Shown here: piece by piece, positions 25,446-32,429 of the stretch
Layout: each line of letters opens with the position of its first letter
Position numbering within the stretch: the first letter of the stretch is position 1
Assembly: GCF_946885955.1 (NCBI RefSeq)
Contig: NZ_CAMPHI010000017.1
Span: forward strand, 1 to 64,000
DNA length: 64,000 bases
Direction: 5' to 3'
Source of the DNA: an uncultured Pseudomonas sp.
GTDB lineage: Bacteria; Pseudomonadota; Gammaproteobacteria; Pseudomonadales; Pseudomonadaceae
Program-made: the position numbers and the translations under genes
The notes under the pieces: model-generated
Told to the model about the DNA's origin: nothing
The model's input: the letters and a program-made list of their open reading frames with translations, nothing else
Databases searched by the model: none

Positions 25446-26345
25446 GTGGATCGCCACCATGAAATGCGCGTGTTTCAGGCCGTGGTCGCCGATCTGAGCC
25501 TGGCCGCCGCCGCGCGCGGCTTGCAGCTCTCCGCACCGACCGTGACCCGCGCCATCGCCGCCCTGGAACAGCGCCTGGGCGTGGCCTTGCTCGAACGCAG
25601 CACCCGCGGCGTGACCCTGACCGCCGCGGGCGAGCGCTTCGCCAACGACTGCCGACGGATTCTGCAGGAGGTCGATGAAGCCGAGGCGTCGGCCAGCGGC
25701 CTGCATGCCCAACCGCGCGGCCAGCTCAAACTGGCCATGCCGCTGCTGTTCGGCCAGCAATTGCTGACGCCGATTTTGCTCGACTACCTGAGCGCCTACC
25801 CAGAGGTGCAGATAGTCGCCGCTTACCTCGATCGCCCAACCAACCTGCATGAAGAGGGCGTGGATGTCGCCGTGCAGGTTGGCAACCTGCCCGACTCCTC
25901 CTTGTTCGCCCTTAAGGTCGGCAGCATTCGCCGGGTGGTCTGCGCCAGCCCGGCCTATCTCGCTGAGTGCGGCGTTCCCGAGCAGCCCGGCGATCTGGCC
26001 CGGCATCGCCTGGTGCACTCCAGCGCCGACGCGCGCCTGCCCGAATGGCGCTTCCAGCAACAGAACGGACCGCTCACTATTTCCTTTCGTCCGCGCCTGA
26101 GCTGCGCCACCAACCAGGCGGCGATTGCCGCCGCCTGCCGCGATGCCGGGTTGATCCGCTGCATGAGTTATCAGGTGCATGAACTTTTCGAACAGGGCCG
26201 TTTGCGCCGCGTGCTGGGCGACTTCGAACAGCCGACGCTGCCGGTGCATATCGTCTACCGCGAAGGCCGCAGGGCTGCCGCCCGGGTGCGCAGCTTCGTC
26301 GACTTCGCCGTCGCCCGTCTGCGTGAGCATCCGGCGCTGCGTTGA
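25446..26345 (+). CDS. LysR family regulator, second of a tandem pair
   Basis: This 299-residue paralogue of the preceding gene aligns from its first codons, which is why the GTG at 25446 is chosen: VDRHHEMRVFQAV matches MDRFQEMQVFLAV. The helix-turn-helix (LAAAARGLQLSAPTVTRAIAALEQRLG) and effector domain are intact. Only four bases separate it from the first gene, so both are co-transcribed and may form homo- or hetero-oligomers. Similarity through the whole length indicates local duplication. Confidence 0.9.
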   Translation: MDRHHEMRVFQAVVADLSLAAAARGLQLSAPTVTRAIAALEQRLGVALLERSTRGVTLTAAGERFANDCRRILQEVDEAEASASGLHAQPRGQLKLAMPLLFGQQLLTPILLDYLSAYPEVQIVAAYLDRPTNLHEEGVDVAVQVGNLPDSSLFALKVGSIRRVVCASPAYLAECGVPEQPGDLARHRLVHSSADARLPEWRFQQQNGPLTISFRPRLSCATNQAAIAAACRDAGLIRCMSYQVHELFEQGRLRRVLGDFEQPTLPVHIVYREGRRAAARVRSFVDFAVARLREHPALR

Positions 26346-26353
26346 CCAAGAGC

Positions 26354-26384
26354 AAAAAATGCCGCGCACTTGGTCAAGTGCGCG
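26354..26384 (-). terminator. Rho-independent terminator
   Basis: On the minus strand, CGCGCACTTG pairs with CAAGTGCGCG over a 2-base loop, followed by GCA and six T residues. It ends the small secreted repeat-protein gene. The same hairpin would also lie just after the second LysR gene on the other strand. Confidence 0.8.
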
Positions 26385-26423
26385 ACAAAGATGCTGCCGA
26401 GATTGGTTTGTGGCGGTTGGTTG

Positions 26424-26705
26424 TCAGGCGTGCCGCTCAGCCTGACTGCGTTCGGCACCGCCTTCGACGACTTGCAGGGCCTGCTTGCTGTGTAATTGCC
26501 GCTGGTGCTCGAAACTGCGTTCACTACCATTTTCGGCCACTTCTGGTGTGGCGACGGCATGCTGTTCGCGAGCCTGTTGCTGTACGCGCTCGCTGCCATT
26601 CTCTGCCAGCCGTAGGTCTTGGCTCGCCTGCAGTTGACCGGCGCCGATGGCTGCGAGCAGTGCCAGGGTATGAATCAGGTGGCGATTGTTAAAAAGGGTT
26701 TTCAT
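26424..26705 (-). CDS. Small secreted protein with three ENGSER-type repeats
   Basis: The 93-residue protein has a signal peptide (HLIHTLALLAAIGAGQLQA) and a short polar mature part built from three imperfect repeats: LAENGSERVQQQ, VAENGSERSFEH and VVEGGAERSQAE. GAGGA lies upstream of the ATG at 26705 and a strong terminator follows. I know no function. The regular spacing of the acidic-Gly-Ser/Ala-Glu-Arg motif suggests a structural or ion-binding role. The composition (Gln, Glu, Ser, His-rich) is unlike its neighbours, and similar short proteins appear to occur in other Pseudomonas. Confidence 0.7.
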   Translation of the reverse strand: MKTLFNNRHLIHTLALLAAIGAGQLQASQDLRLAENGSERVQQQAREQHAVATPEVAENGSERSFEHQRQLHSKQALQVVEGGAERSQAERHA

Positions 26706-26818
26706 GGTGATTTTCCTCAAGTAGTTGCCGTTTCCGGCGTTGAGGTAAGTATCTCAATCGCCAGTCTTGGGAAGAATCACCATATTTGTTAGTTAACTAT
26801 TTTCAGAATTGGAATTAT

Positions 26819-26846
26819 CTGGCGCATCCTATTGAGGTTGCGCCAG
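26819..26846 (-). terminator. Hairpin after the second glutamylpolyamine synthetase
   Basis: CTGGCGCA (26819-26826) and TGCGCCAG (26839-26846) form an 8-base stem just past the stop codon of the minus-strand synthetase, followed by ATAATT on that strand. It could act as a weak terminator. Confidence 0.5.
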
Positions 26847-26865
26847 GGTGGACGCGAACCGCCGG

Positions 26866-28218
26866 TTAAAGAAACCAGCGGTACTCCCGCGCACTCAGCT
26901 CGTTCATAAAGGCCAGGTGATCCTGGCGTTTGTTCTCGCAATAGACCATCACGAACTCGCTGCCCAGGCCCTGGTTGACTACCGGGTGATCACGCATCGC
27001 GGCCACCGCACCGAGCATGTCCTGGGGGAAATCGATGCCGCTCTGGCGGTCCTGGTTGAGCGGTGCGATCGGTTCGCGCTGGGCATCCAGGCCATGCTCC
27101 AGGCCGACGAGGATTGCCGCCAGCACCAGGTAAGGGTTGGCGTCGGCGCCGGCCAGACGGTGTTCGATGCGCAGGTTGCGGCCGTCCGATTCGGGAATGC
27201 GGATGCAGGCGTCGCGGTCCTCGAAGCCCCAGCTGGCGCGGCTGGCGGCGTTGACCATGGCGCCGTAGCGGCGGAACGCGTTGTGGTTGGCGGCGAAGAT
27301 CGGCATGCAGTGCGGCAGCAACTCCAGGCAGCCGGCGACGGCGTGACGCAACGGTCGTTGCTCGTCGGCGGCCAGCAGGTTGTTGCCGGCTTCGTCGTAC
27401 AGGCTGACGTGCACGTGCATGCCGCTGCCGGGGGCGTTCAGGTAGGGTTTGCTCATAAAGCTGGCGCGCTGCCCGTGCTTGAGCGCCACGCCGCGCGTGC
27501 TGCGGCAGAACAGCGCGGCCCAGTCGGCGGCGCGCAAGCCGTCGTCGCAATGGCCGAAGTTGATTTCGAACTGGCCGGGGCCGAGCTCGGCGGTGATCAC
27601 ATTGGCGTCCACACCCTGTTCCCTGGCGGCATCGACTATCTCGTGGAGCAGCGGGGAAAAGCGTGACAGCCGCTCTATATGCATGTTCGGCTGGTCGTCG
27701 GCGTCGCCGCACAGCGCGTCGCGGGGGAAGCGCGGCAGGCCGTCCTGGAGTGTCCGGTCGAACAGATAGAACTCCAGCTCGAACGCGACCACGGGGCGGA
27801 TGCCGCGTTGTTGCAGGCGCGTCAGCACCCGTGCCAGCACCTCGCGCGGCTCGAATTCGATGGGAGCGGCGGTGCCATCCGAGCTGATCAGCATCTGCCC
27901 CAGCGGCTGCGCTTCCCAGCGCACCGGCTTGAGCGTGCCGGGAATCAGCCGCCGCGGGGCATCCGGGTCGCCATCGCCAAAGCAGTAGTCGCCGATCGGG
28001 TACAGGCCACCCTGTACGCCCAGCAGCACGCAGTTCTGCGGCAGTTTCAGGGGGCTGCCTGCGGCGACCTTTTCGAGCATGTCGATGGGGTAGCGCTTGC
28101 CGTAGAAATGCCCGGGAATGTCCAGGCTGATCAGGTCGACGTAGCCGACCTCGGGGTGCGCGGCGCGAAAGGCGCGCACCTCGTCGAGCAGGGCGTTTTG
28201 GATTCTTGTGGTTGTCAT
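26866..28218 (-). CDS. pauA: Gamma-glutamylpolyamine synthetase, second paralogue (PauA family)
   Basis: The 450-residue glutamine-synthetase-like protein has the family blocks VAFELEFYLF, ELGPGQFEINF, GSGMHVHVSLYDE and LAGADANPYLVL. The N-terminal start differs from the 14519 paralogue (VGYVDLISLDIPGHFYGKRYP), placing it in another subgroup of the seven-member P. aeruginosa PauA set. It ligates glutamate to a polyamine or related amine; the exact substrate is open. A PuuR-like regulator lies 23 bases upstream in the same direction and an FAD oxidase further upstream, so all three may form one regulon. The ATG at 28218 marks the start of homology. Confidence 0.87.
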   Translation of the reverse strand: MTTTRIQNALLDEVRAFRAAHPEVGYVDLISLDIPGHFYGKRYPIDMLEKVAAGSPLKLPQNCVLLGVQGGLYPIGDYCFGDGDPDAPRRLIPGTLKPVRWEAQPLGQMLISSDGTAAPIEFEPREVLARVLTRLQQRGIRPVVAFELEFYLFDRTLQDGLPRFPRDALCGDADDQPNMHIERLSRFSPLLHEIVDAAREQGVDANVITAELGPGQFEINFGHCDDGLRAADWAALFCRSTRGVALKHGQRASFMSKPYLNAPGSGMHVHVSLYDEAGNNLLAADEQRPLRHAVAGCLELLPHCMPIFAANHNAFRRYGAMVNAASRASWGFEDRDACIRIPESDGRNLRIEHRLAGADANPYLVLAAILVGLEHGLDAQREPIAPLNQDRQSGIDFPQDMLGAVAAMRDHPVVNQGLGSEFVMVYCENKRQDHLAFMNELSAREYRWFL

Positions 28219-28241
28219 GGTGCATGTCCTACGAGTACGGG

Positions 28242-28799
28242 TCAGCGAAATACCCACAGCACTCGCGTTGGTTGATCGGTCAGGTTGGCGTAGCGGAACT
28301 GGCTGTGTGCGGGCAATTGAAAGCTGTCGTTGGCGCCGAGGGTGACGGGCTCCACGGCATCGTCGAGCCAGATGCTCAGCTCGCCCTCGAGGACGAAACC
28401 GCCCTGTTCGGAGCTGTCGTCCAGATGCCCCTCGCCGCTGCTGGCGCCGGGCTCCAGGTGGCTTTCGAGCATGGAGAAACCGGCGGACATGCTCGGCGAC
28501 ACCAGCACGTCGGTGATACCGCTGGCGTAATACAGCGTGCGCCGTTCGCCGGGGCGGGTGACCCAGCGCAACGCGCGCGGTTTGCTCAGGCTGTAGAAAT
28601 AAGTGGTCGGCACGCCGAGGGTTTCGCTGATCGCCGTGAGGTCGGCGACGGTCGGCCGCGACAGGCCGCGTTCGACCTGGGAAAGAAAACCCACGGAGCG
28701 GCCGATGCGCTCGGCCAGTTCACCGAGGGTGAGGTTCTTATGCTTGCGCAGGTCGCGGATCAGAATCGCCAGACCTTCGACTTCTTCCTGCATATCCAT
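28242..28799 (-). CDS. XRE-cupin transcriptional regulator, PuuR-like
   Basis: The 185-residue protein has an N-terminal XRE helix-turn-helix (about 20-75, LTLGELAERIGRSVGFLSQVERG) and a C-terminal cupin_2 barrel (about 105-185, with the EQGGFVLEGELSIWLDD block). This layout matches PuuR of E. coli and PauR of P. aeruginosa, which repress polyamine genes and lose DNA binding with putrescine. AAGGAAACAGC precedes the ATG at 28799. Its location between a synthetase and an oxidase supports that role. It probably represses itself and its neighbours through the shared boxes at 28817-28827 and 30288-30332. Confidence 0.87.
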   Translation of the reverse strand: MDMQEEVEGLAILIRDLRKHKNLTLGELAERIGRSVGFLSQVERGLSRPTVADLTAISETLGVPTTYFYSLSKPRALRWVTRPGERRTLYYASGITDVLVSPSMSAGFSMLESHLEPGASSGEGHLDDSSEQGGFVLEGELSIWLDDAVEPVTLGANDSFQLPAHSQFRYANLTDQPTRVLWVFR

Positions 28800-28816
28800 G
28801 CTGTTTCCTTGCCTCG

Positions 28817-28827
28817 AATTTATGGCG
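28817..28827 (-). promoter_or_regulatory. Candidate box shared with the FAD oxidase promoter
   Basis: On the minus strand this reads CGCCATAAATT, 18-28 bases ahead of the regulator start. The identical 11-mer occurs at 30322-30332 in front of the FAD oxidase. Sharing between two pathway promoters suggests an operator of the XRE-cupin regulator. Confidence 0.45.
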
Positions 28828-28840
28828 AGTTCATCGCTGT

Positions 28841-28874
28841 TGTAGGTTGGCGTTGAGCGCAGCGATACCCAACA
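28841..28874. repeat. Short palindromic repeat, TGTAGGTTGG type
   Basis: TGTAGGTTGGCGTTGAGCGC followed by AGCGATACCCAACA resembles another dispersed Pseudomonas intergenic palindrome (GTTGG with CCAAC, GCGC core). It sits next to the 28891-28958 repeat. Confidence 0.5.
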
Positions 28875-28890
28875 TGTGGGTTCGCTTCAC

Positions 28891-28958
28891 GTAGCCCGGA
28901 TGCAATCCGGGAGCGGTTTTATCAGGCGCCAGATTTCCCCGGATTTCATCCGGGCTAC
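28891..28958. repeat. GTAGCCCGGAT palindromic repeat, copy 3
   Basis: GTAGCCCGGATGCAATCCGGG on the left pairs with CCCGGATTTCATCCGGGCTAC on the right. It lies between the FAD oxidase 3' end and the regulator promoter. Confidence 0.8.
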
Positions 28959-28987
28959 AAATGCCGACGCTGGGTTGAGCCCTCCTG

Positions 28988-30289
28988 TCAGATCAGATCA
29001 CGCAGCCGATACCAGGCCTTGCCCGCCGCTTCCAACGGTGCGGCCAATAGCGAACCGCCGGGGAAGCGCGGGTTGTCGATGGCCTGGTAGAGCGCGAGCA
29101 AGTCGTCGTCGCCGAGTATCGCGTCGCTTACCGCGCGGGCGCCGGCCAGGGTCGGCAGCACGCCGTGGCCGGAAAAGCCCTGCAGCCAGTAACGCTGACC
29201 TTGGCGGCCGATATCCGGAGTACGCTTCATGCTCACGTCGATATGCCCGCCCCAGCCGTATTCCAGCTCGACCCCACGCAGTTGCGGAAACACCCGCTCA
29301 AGATACGGCCGGGTCGCCGCTTTGACGTCCTTGGGAATACCGCCGAGGTAAGTGCAGCCGCCGCCGAATAGCAGGCGATGGTCCGGGGTGACGCGGAAAT
29401 AGTCAGGGACGAACTGGTTGTCGATCACGCAGCTGTTCTGCGGCAGCAGCGACTGCGCCAACTCCGGGTCGAGCGGCGCGGTGGCGACCTGATAGGAGCC
29501 CACCGGCAGCAGGCGATTGGACAGGCGGGTGTCGAGGCGATCGATATAGGCATTGCAGGCCAGCACCAGCACTTCGCTATGTACCTCGCCCTGTTCGGTA
29601 CGGGCGACGAAGCCGTCGGCGTGTTCGCGGTAATCGAGCACCTGGCTCTGTTCGAAGATTTGTCCGCCGGCGCGCTCGATGGCGGTGGCCAGGCCCTGGG
29701 CCAGCTTCAACGGGTTGAGGTGCGCCCCACGCGCGTCGAAGAGGGCCGCCTGATAGCGCGGACTGGCGATCCACTGCGGCAATTCCTCGCGCTCGATCAT
29801 ACGCAGGTGCGGATAACCCAGCTGCCGTTCGGCATGGCGCTGGGCCTCGCGCAGTTGCCCGACCCGGCGCTGTTGCACGGCGGCCCACAGGCTGCCGCTG
29901 CGGTAGTCGATAGCGAAGCCATGCCGCTGCGGCAACGCCTGCATTTCCTCGGCGGCCCAGCACATGCTGTCCCACAGCCGGCGGCTGCGTTCCGCACCCA
30001 GGGCTTTTTCCAGCGGCGGCATATCGCAGGACCAGCCGAGCAGCGCCTGACCGCCATTGCGCCCGGAAGCCGCCCAGGCCACGCGGCTGGCTTCCAGCAC
30101 TATCACGCGCTTGCCGGCCAGGGCCAGGCGCAATGCGGTGTGCAGGCCGCTGAAGCCGGCGCCGATGACCAACACCTCGGTGTGCAGACTGCCTTGCAAG
30201 GTGGGGCGCAGGGGGATCGGATCGGGGAAGGTGCGCGCGTAATAGGTGGCGATATGTTGAGCGGATTGCTTGAACATGACGCGGCTCAT
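28988..30289 (-). CDS. pauB: Gamma-glutamylpolyamine oxidase, second paralogue (PuuB/PauB family)
   Basis: The 433-residue DAO-family FAD oxidoreductase has VLVIGAGFSGLHTALRLALAG near residue 40, the ASGRNGGQALLGWS subfamily block and a C-terminal GFSGHGVLPTLAGA. It should oxidise gamma-glutamyl-amines as PuuB does. Two in-frame ATGs, at 30289 and 30277, are possible; neither has a strong ribosome binding site, and the candidate operator overlaps the first. It lies upstream of the XRE-cupin regulator and synthetase on the same strand but with a 188-base, repeat-filled gap, so it may have its own terminator. Confidence 0.86.
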   Translation of the reverse strand: MSRVMFKQSAQHIATYYARTFPDPIPLRPTLQGSLHTEVLVIGAGFSGLHTALRLALAGKRVIVLEASRVAWAASGRNGGQALLGWSCDMPPLEKALGAERSRRLWDSMCWAAEEMQALPQRHGFAIDYRSGSLWAAVQQRRVGQLREAQRHAERQLGYPHLRMIEREELPQWIASPRYQAALFDARGAHLNPLKLAQGLATAIERAGGQIFEQSQVLDYREHADGFVARTEQGEVHSEVLVLACNAYIDRLDTRLSNRLLPVGSYQVATAPLDPELAQSLLPQNSCVIDNQFVPDYFRVTPDHRLLFGGGCTYLGGIPKDVKAATRPYLERVFPQLRGVELEYGWGGHIDVSMKRTPDIGRQGQRYWLQGFSGHGVLPTLAGARAVSDAILGDDDLLALYQAIDNPRFPGGSLLAAPLEAAGKAWYRLRDLI

Positions 30290-30332
30290 GAAATTTATGA
30301 AAATAATTTCATGAAAAGATACGCCATAAATT
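30288..30332. promoter_or_regulatory. Candidate polyamine operator cluster before the FAD oxidase
   Basis: An AT-rich patch contains ATGAAATT (30288-30295) and AATTTCAT (30305-30312) as an inverted repeat with a 9-base spacer. AATTTATG (30292-30299) is also mirrored by CATAAATT (30325-30332). The latter belongs to the CGCCATAAATT box also found before the regulator gene. Confidence 0.45.
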
Positions 30333-30355
30333 TCACGCAGCCAAGCGCCGATCTT

Positions 30356-32014
30356 TCACTGAACCTGGTTACGACCGCTGTTTTTTGCCCTGTAGAGTGC
30401 CCGATCGGCCATTTCCAGCAAGGCATCGGCGCTGGCTGGCGCGTTCTCGGTCGAGGCGATGCCAGCGCTCAGGGTCACGGTGAACTCGTTGGCGTCGGCG
30501 ATGAACTGCAGTTCGGCGAAGCGTTGACGGATTTCGTCGAGCACCCGCAGCGCCTGTTCCGCCGTACAGTCGGGCAGCACCACGAGAAATTCCTCGCCAC
30601 CGTAGCGGCCGAGGCTGTCGATGCGCCGCAGGCGTTGGCGCAGCAGATTGGCCAGGGCGCGGATCACGTTGTCGCCGGCGGCATGGCCGTAGTGGTCGTT
30701 GACCTTCTTGAAGAAGTCGATATCCAGCATCGCCACGCTGGCCGGCTTGCCGGAGCGTTGCGCGCGCTCCAGTTCGATACCGACCTGCTCCTTGATATCG
30801 GCGTGCTTGAGCAGGCCGGTGAGGCTGTCGCGCGACAGCGCATCGCTGAGCAGGCGGGCGCGCTGGGCACGGGAGAACACCGTGGTGACCAGGGCATTGT
30901 CGGAAATCGGTTTGGTGACGAAATCGTCGCCGGCCTTGATCAGCGCGCTCATCTGCTGGGCGATCCCGGTTTCCGCCGACAGGTAGATGATCGGCACCCG
31001 TAGCCAGTCGTCGTTGAAACGGATGATCTGCGCCAGCTCGGGGCCGGTGCAGTCCGGCATGTTGACGTCGAGCAGCACCACTTCGGGGTTGAAGCTGCGC
31101 ATGCGGGTGAAAATCTCTGCCGGGTCGTGGAGCATTTCCACGTGCATATTGGCGTCGCGCAGGATCAGGCTGTAGCGGCACGCCAGTTCGCGGTCGTCGT
31201 CGATGATCAGCACGCGGTAGGGCTCGCCCTGCTGCTGGGCGAAGCAGCGTTCGAGGCGGTTCTCCAGTTGGGGAATGTCCACCGGTTTGACGAAGTAGCC
31301 CTGGGCGCCGACGCGCACCGCCTCGAGCTGCGTGGCGAAATCGTCGAGGGTGGTGATCACCAGCAGCGGCAGGGGATGTTCCAGCTTCTTTTGCAGGGCG
31401 GCAGCGTATTCGAGCCCGCTCTGCTGTTCGTCCGGCAGGTTGACGTCGACGATCAGCGCATCGGGATGATGGCGCTGCATCGCCGCGTCGAGGTCGGCGA
31501 TGTGGCTGAAATGCTCGGCGTGGTAGCCGAAATTATTTAACGTCAGGCGCATGTTCTCGCCGATCGCCAGTTGGTCTTCGAGGATATAGATGCGTCGGGC
31601 GCTGGCGCCTGGCGCCAGCGCCTTGGGCTTCTTTGTCGGTTTTACGGGGTTTTCCGGCGTTTCGCTGTCGAACTGCAACTGCGCCAATTGCTCCAGACCG
31701 AGGCAGAAATTCTCCAGGCTCTGTTGTTCTTGCTGCAGCGCCTGTAACCAGCTTTCGGCCTGCTGCTCCAGCTCGCGGGCGCGCTGGCCGAGCTTGCCCA
31801 GGCCGAAGGTGCCGGCCGCTCCCGCGAGTTTGTGCAACTGATCGCGCAGTTTCAGTAACTGGCTGACGCGTGCGGCCGACTCGCTGCTGTGCAGCAGGGT
31901 CTGGCCGTCCTGCGCCAGCTGCGGTAGCTCCTGGCGCAGGCGTGCGGCGAAGTCCTCGCTGAGCTTGTTCAGGTGGCGTTGCAGTTCTTCGTTGATCGGC
32001 AAGCGGTCACTCAT
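30356..32014 (-). CDS. Hpt-REC-REC-GGDEF response regulator / diguanylate cyclase
   Basis: The 552-residue protein has an N-terminal Hpt domain (His61 in HKLAGAAGTFG), two receivers (about 142-258 with Asp190; about 267-383 with Asp316) and a GGDEF domain (about 392-550). The cyclase signature is GGEEF at 472-476 and an RxxD inhibitory site (463-466) lies five residues ahead, so activity with product inhibition is expected. Its start overlaps the single-receiver gene by 8 bases. The kinase upstream has no receiver or Hpt of its own, so phosphate probably flows kinase to receivers to Hpt within this set, tuning c-di-GMP. Confidence 0.9.
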   Translation of the reverse strand: MSDRLPINEELQRHLNKLSEDFAARLRQELPQLAQDGQTLLHSSESAARVSQLLKLRDQLHKLAGAAGTFGLGKLGQRARELEQQAESWLQALQQEQQSLENFCLGLEQLAQLQFDSETPENPVKPTKKPKALAPGASARRIYILEDQLAIGENMRLTLNNFGYHAEHFSHIADLDAAMQRHHPDALIVDVNLPDEQQSGLEYAAALQKKLEHPLPLLVITTLDDFATQLEAVRVGAQGYFVKPVDIPQLENRLERCFAQQQGEPYRVLIIDDDRELACRYSLILRDANMHVEMLHDPAEIFTRMRSFNPEVVLLDVNMPDCTGPELAQIIRFNDDWLRVPIIYLSAETGIAQQMSALIKAGDDFVTKPISDNALVTTVFSRAQRARLLSDALSRDSLTGLLKHADIKEQVGIELERAQRSGKPASVAMLDIDFFKKVNDHYGHAAGDNVIRALANLLRQRLRRIDSLGRYGGEEFLVVLPDCTAEQALRVLDEIRQRFAELQFIADANEFTVTLSAGIASTENAPASADALLEMADRALYRAKNSGRNQVQ

Positions 32015-32393
32015 GCATCCGGCTCCAGATTTGCCGAACCTGGGCGGCCAGCTGCATCGGGTCGAAAGGTTTGATGATCACATCGTGGGCGCCCAGCTCG
32101 CGGTAGTGCGCGACTTCGGCCGGCTGTACCTTGGCGGTCATGAAGGCCACGGGCACCTGGCCAAGATCCACCAGCTGCCTGATTTTTGCCAGGGTCTGCG
32201 GCCCGTCCATATCGGGCATCATCACGTCCAACAGGATGAAGTCCGGGGCGAAACCCTGAATCTGGTCAAGCGCGTCCTGACCCGAGGCGCAGCTGAGTAC
32301 GCGAAAGCCCCCCACGACCTCGAGCGCCACCTTGGCCACGGCCTGGATCGAAAGGTCGTCCTCGACATGCAGGATGCGGGTCAGTTCAGGCAT
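32007..32393 (-). CDS. Single-domain response regulator
   Basis: The 128-residue protein is one receiver domain: an acidic pair near the N-terminus (VEDD), the phospho-acceptor Asp in FILLDVMMPDMDG, a conserved Thr in FMTAK and Lys in IIKPFDP. With no output domain it acts by protein contact, as CheY or a phosphate shuttle. Its end overlaps the Hpt-REC-REC-GGDEF start, and the large kinase gene lies 36 bases upstream. That order supports a role as the intermediate between kinase and Hpt protein. Confidence 0.9.
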   Translation of the reverse strand: MPELTRILHVEDDLSIQAVAKVALEVVGGFRVLSCASGQDALDQIQGFAPDFILLDVMMPDMDGPQTLAKIRQLVDLGQVPVAFMTAKVQPAEVAHYRELGAHDVIIKPFDPMQLAAQVRQIWSRMHE

Positions 32394-32429
32394 GGCTCGT
32401 TCCAGATGATAGGTGAAGGGTTCAAGAGA

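Noticed and set aside
1739..28958. Repeated GTAGGGTGCGC and GTAGCCCGGAT elements considered as a CRISPR array
   Set aside because: Copies are kilobases apart, palindromic and scattered between genes, with no regular spacers and no cas genes.
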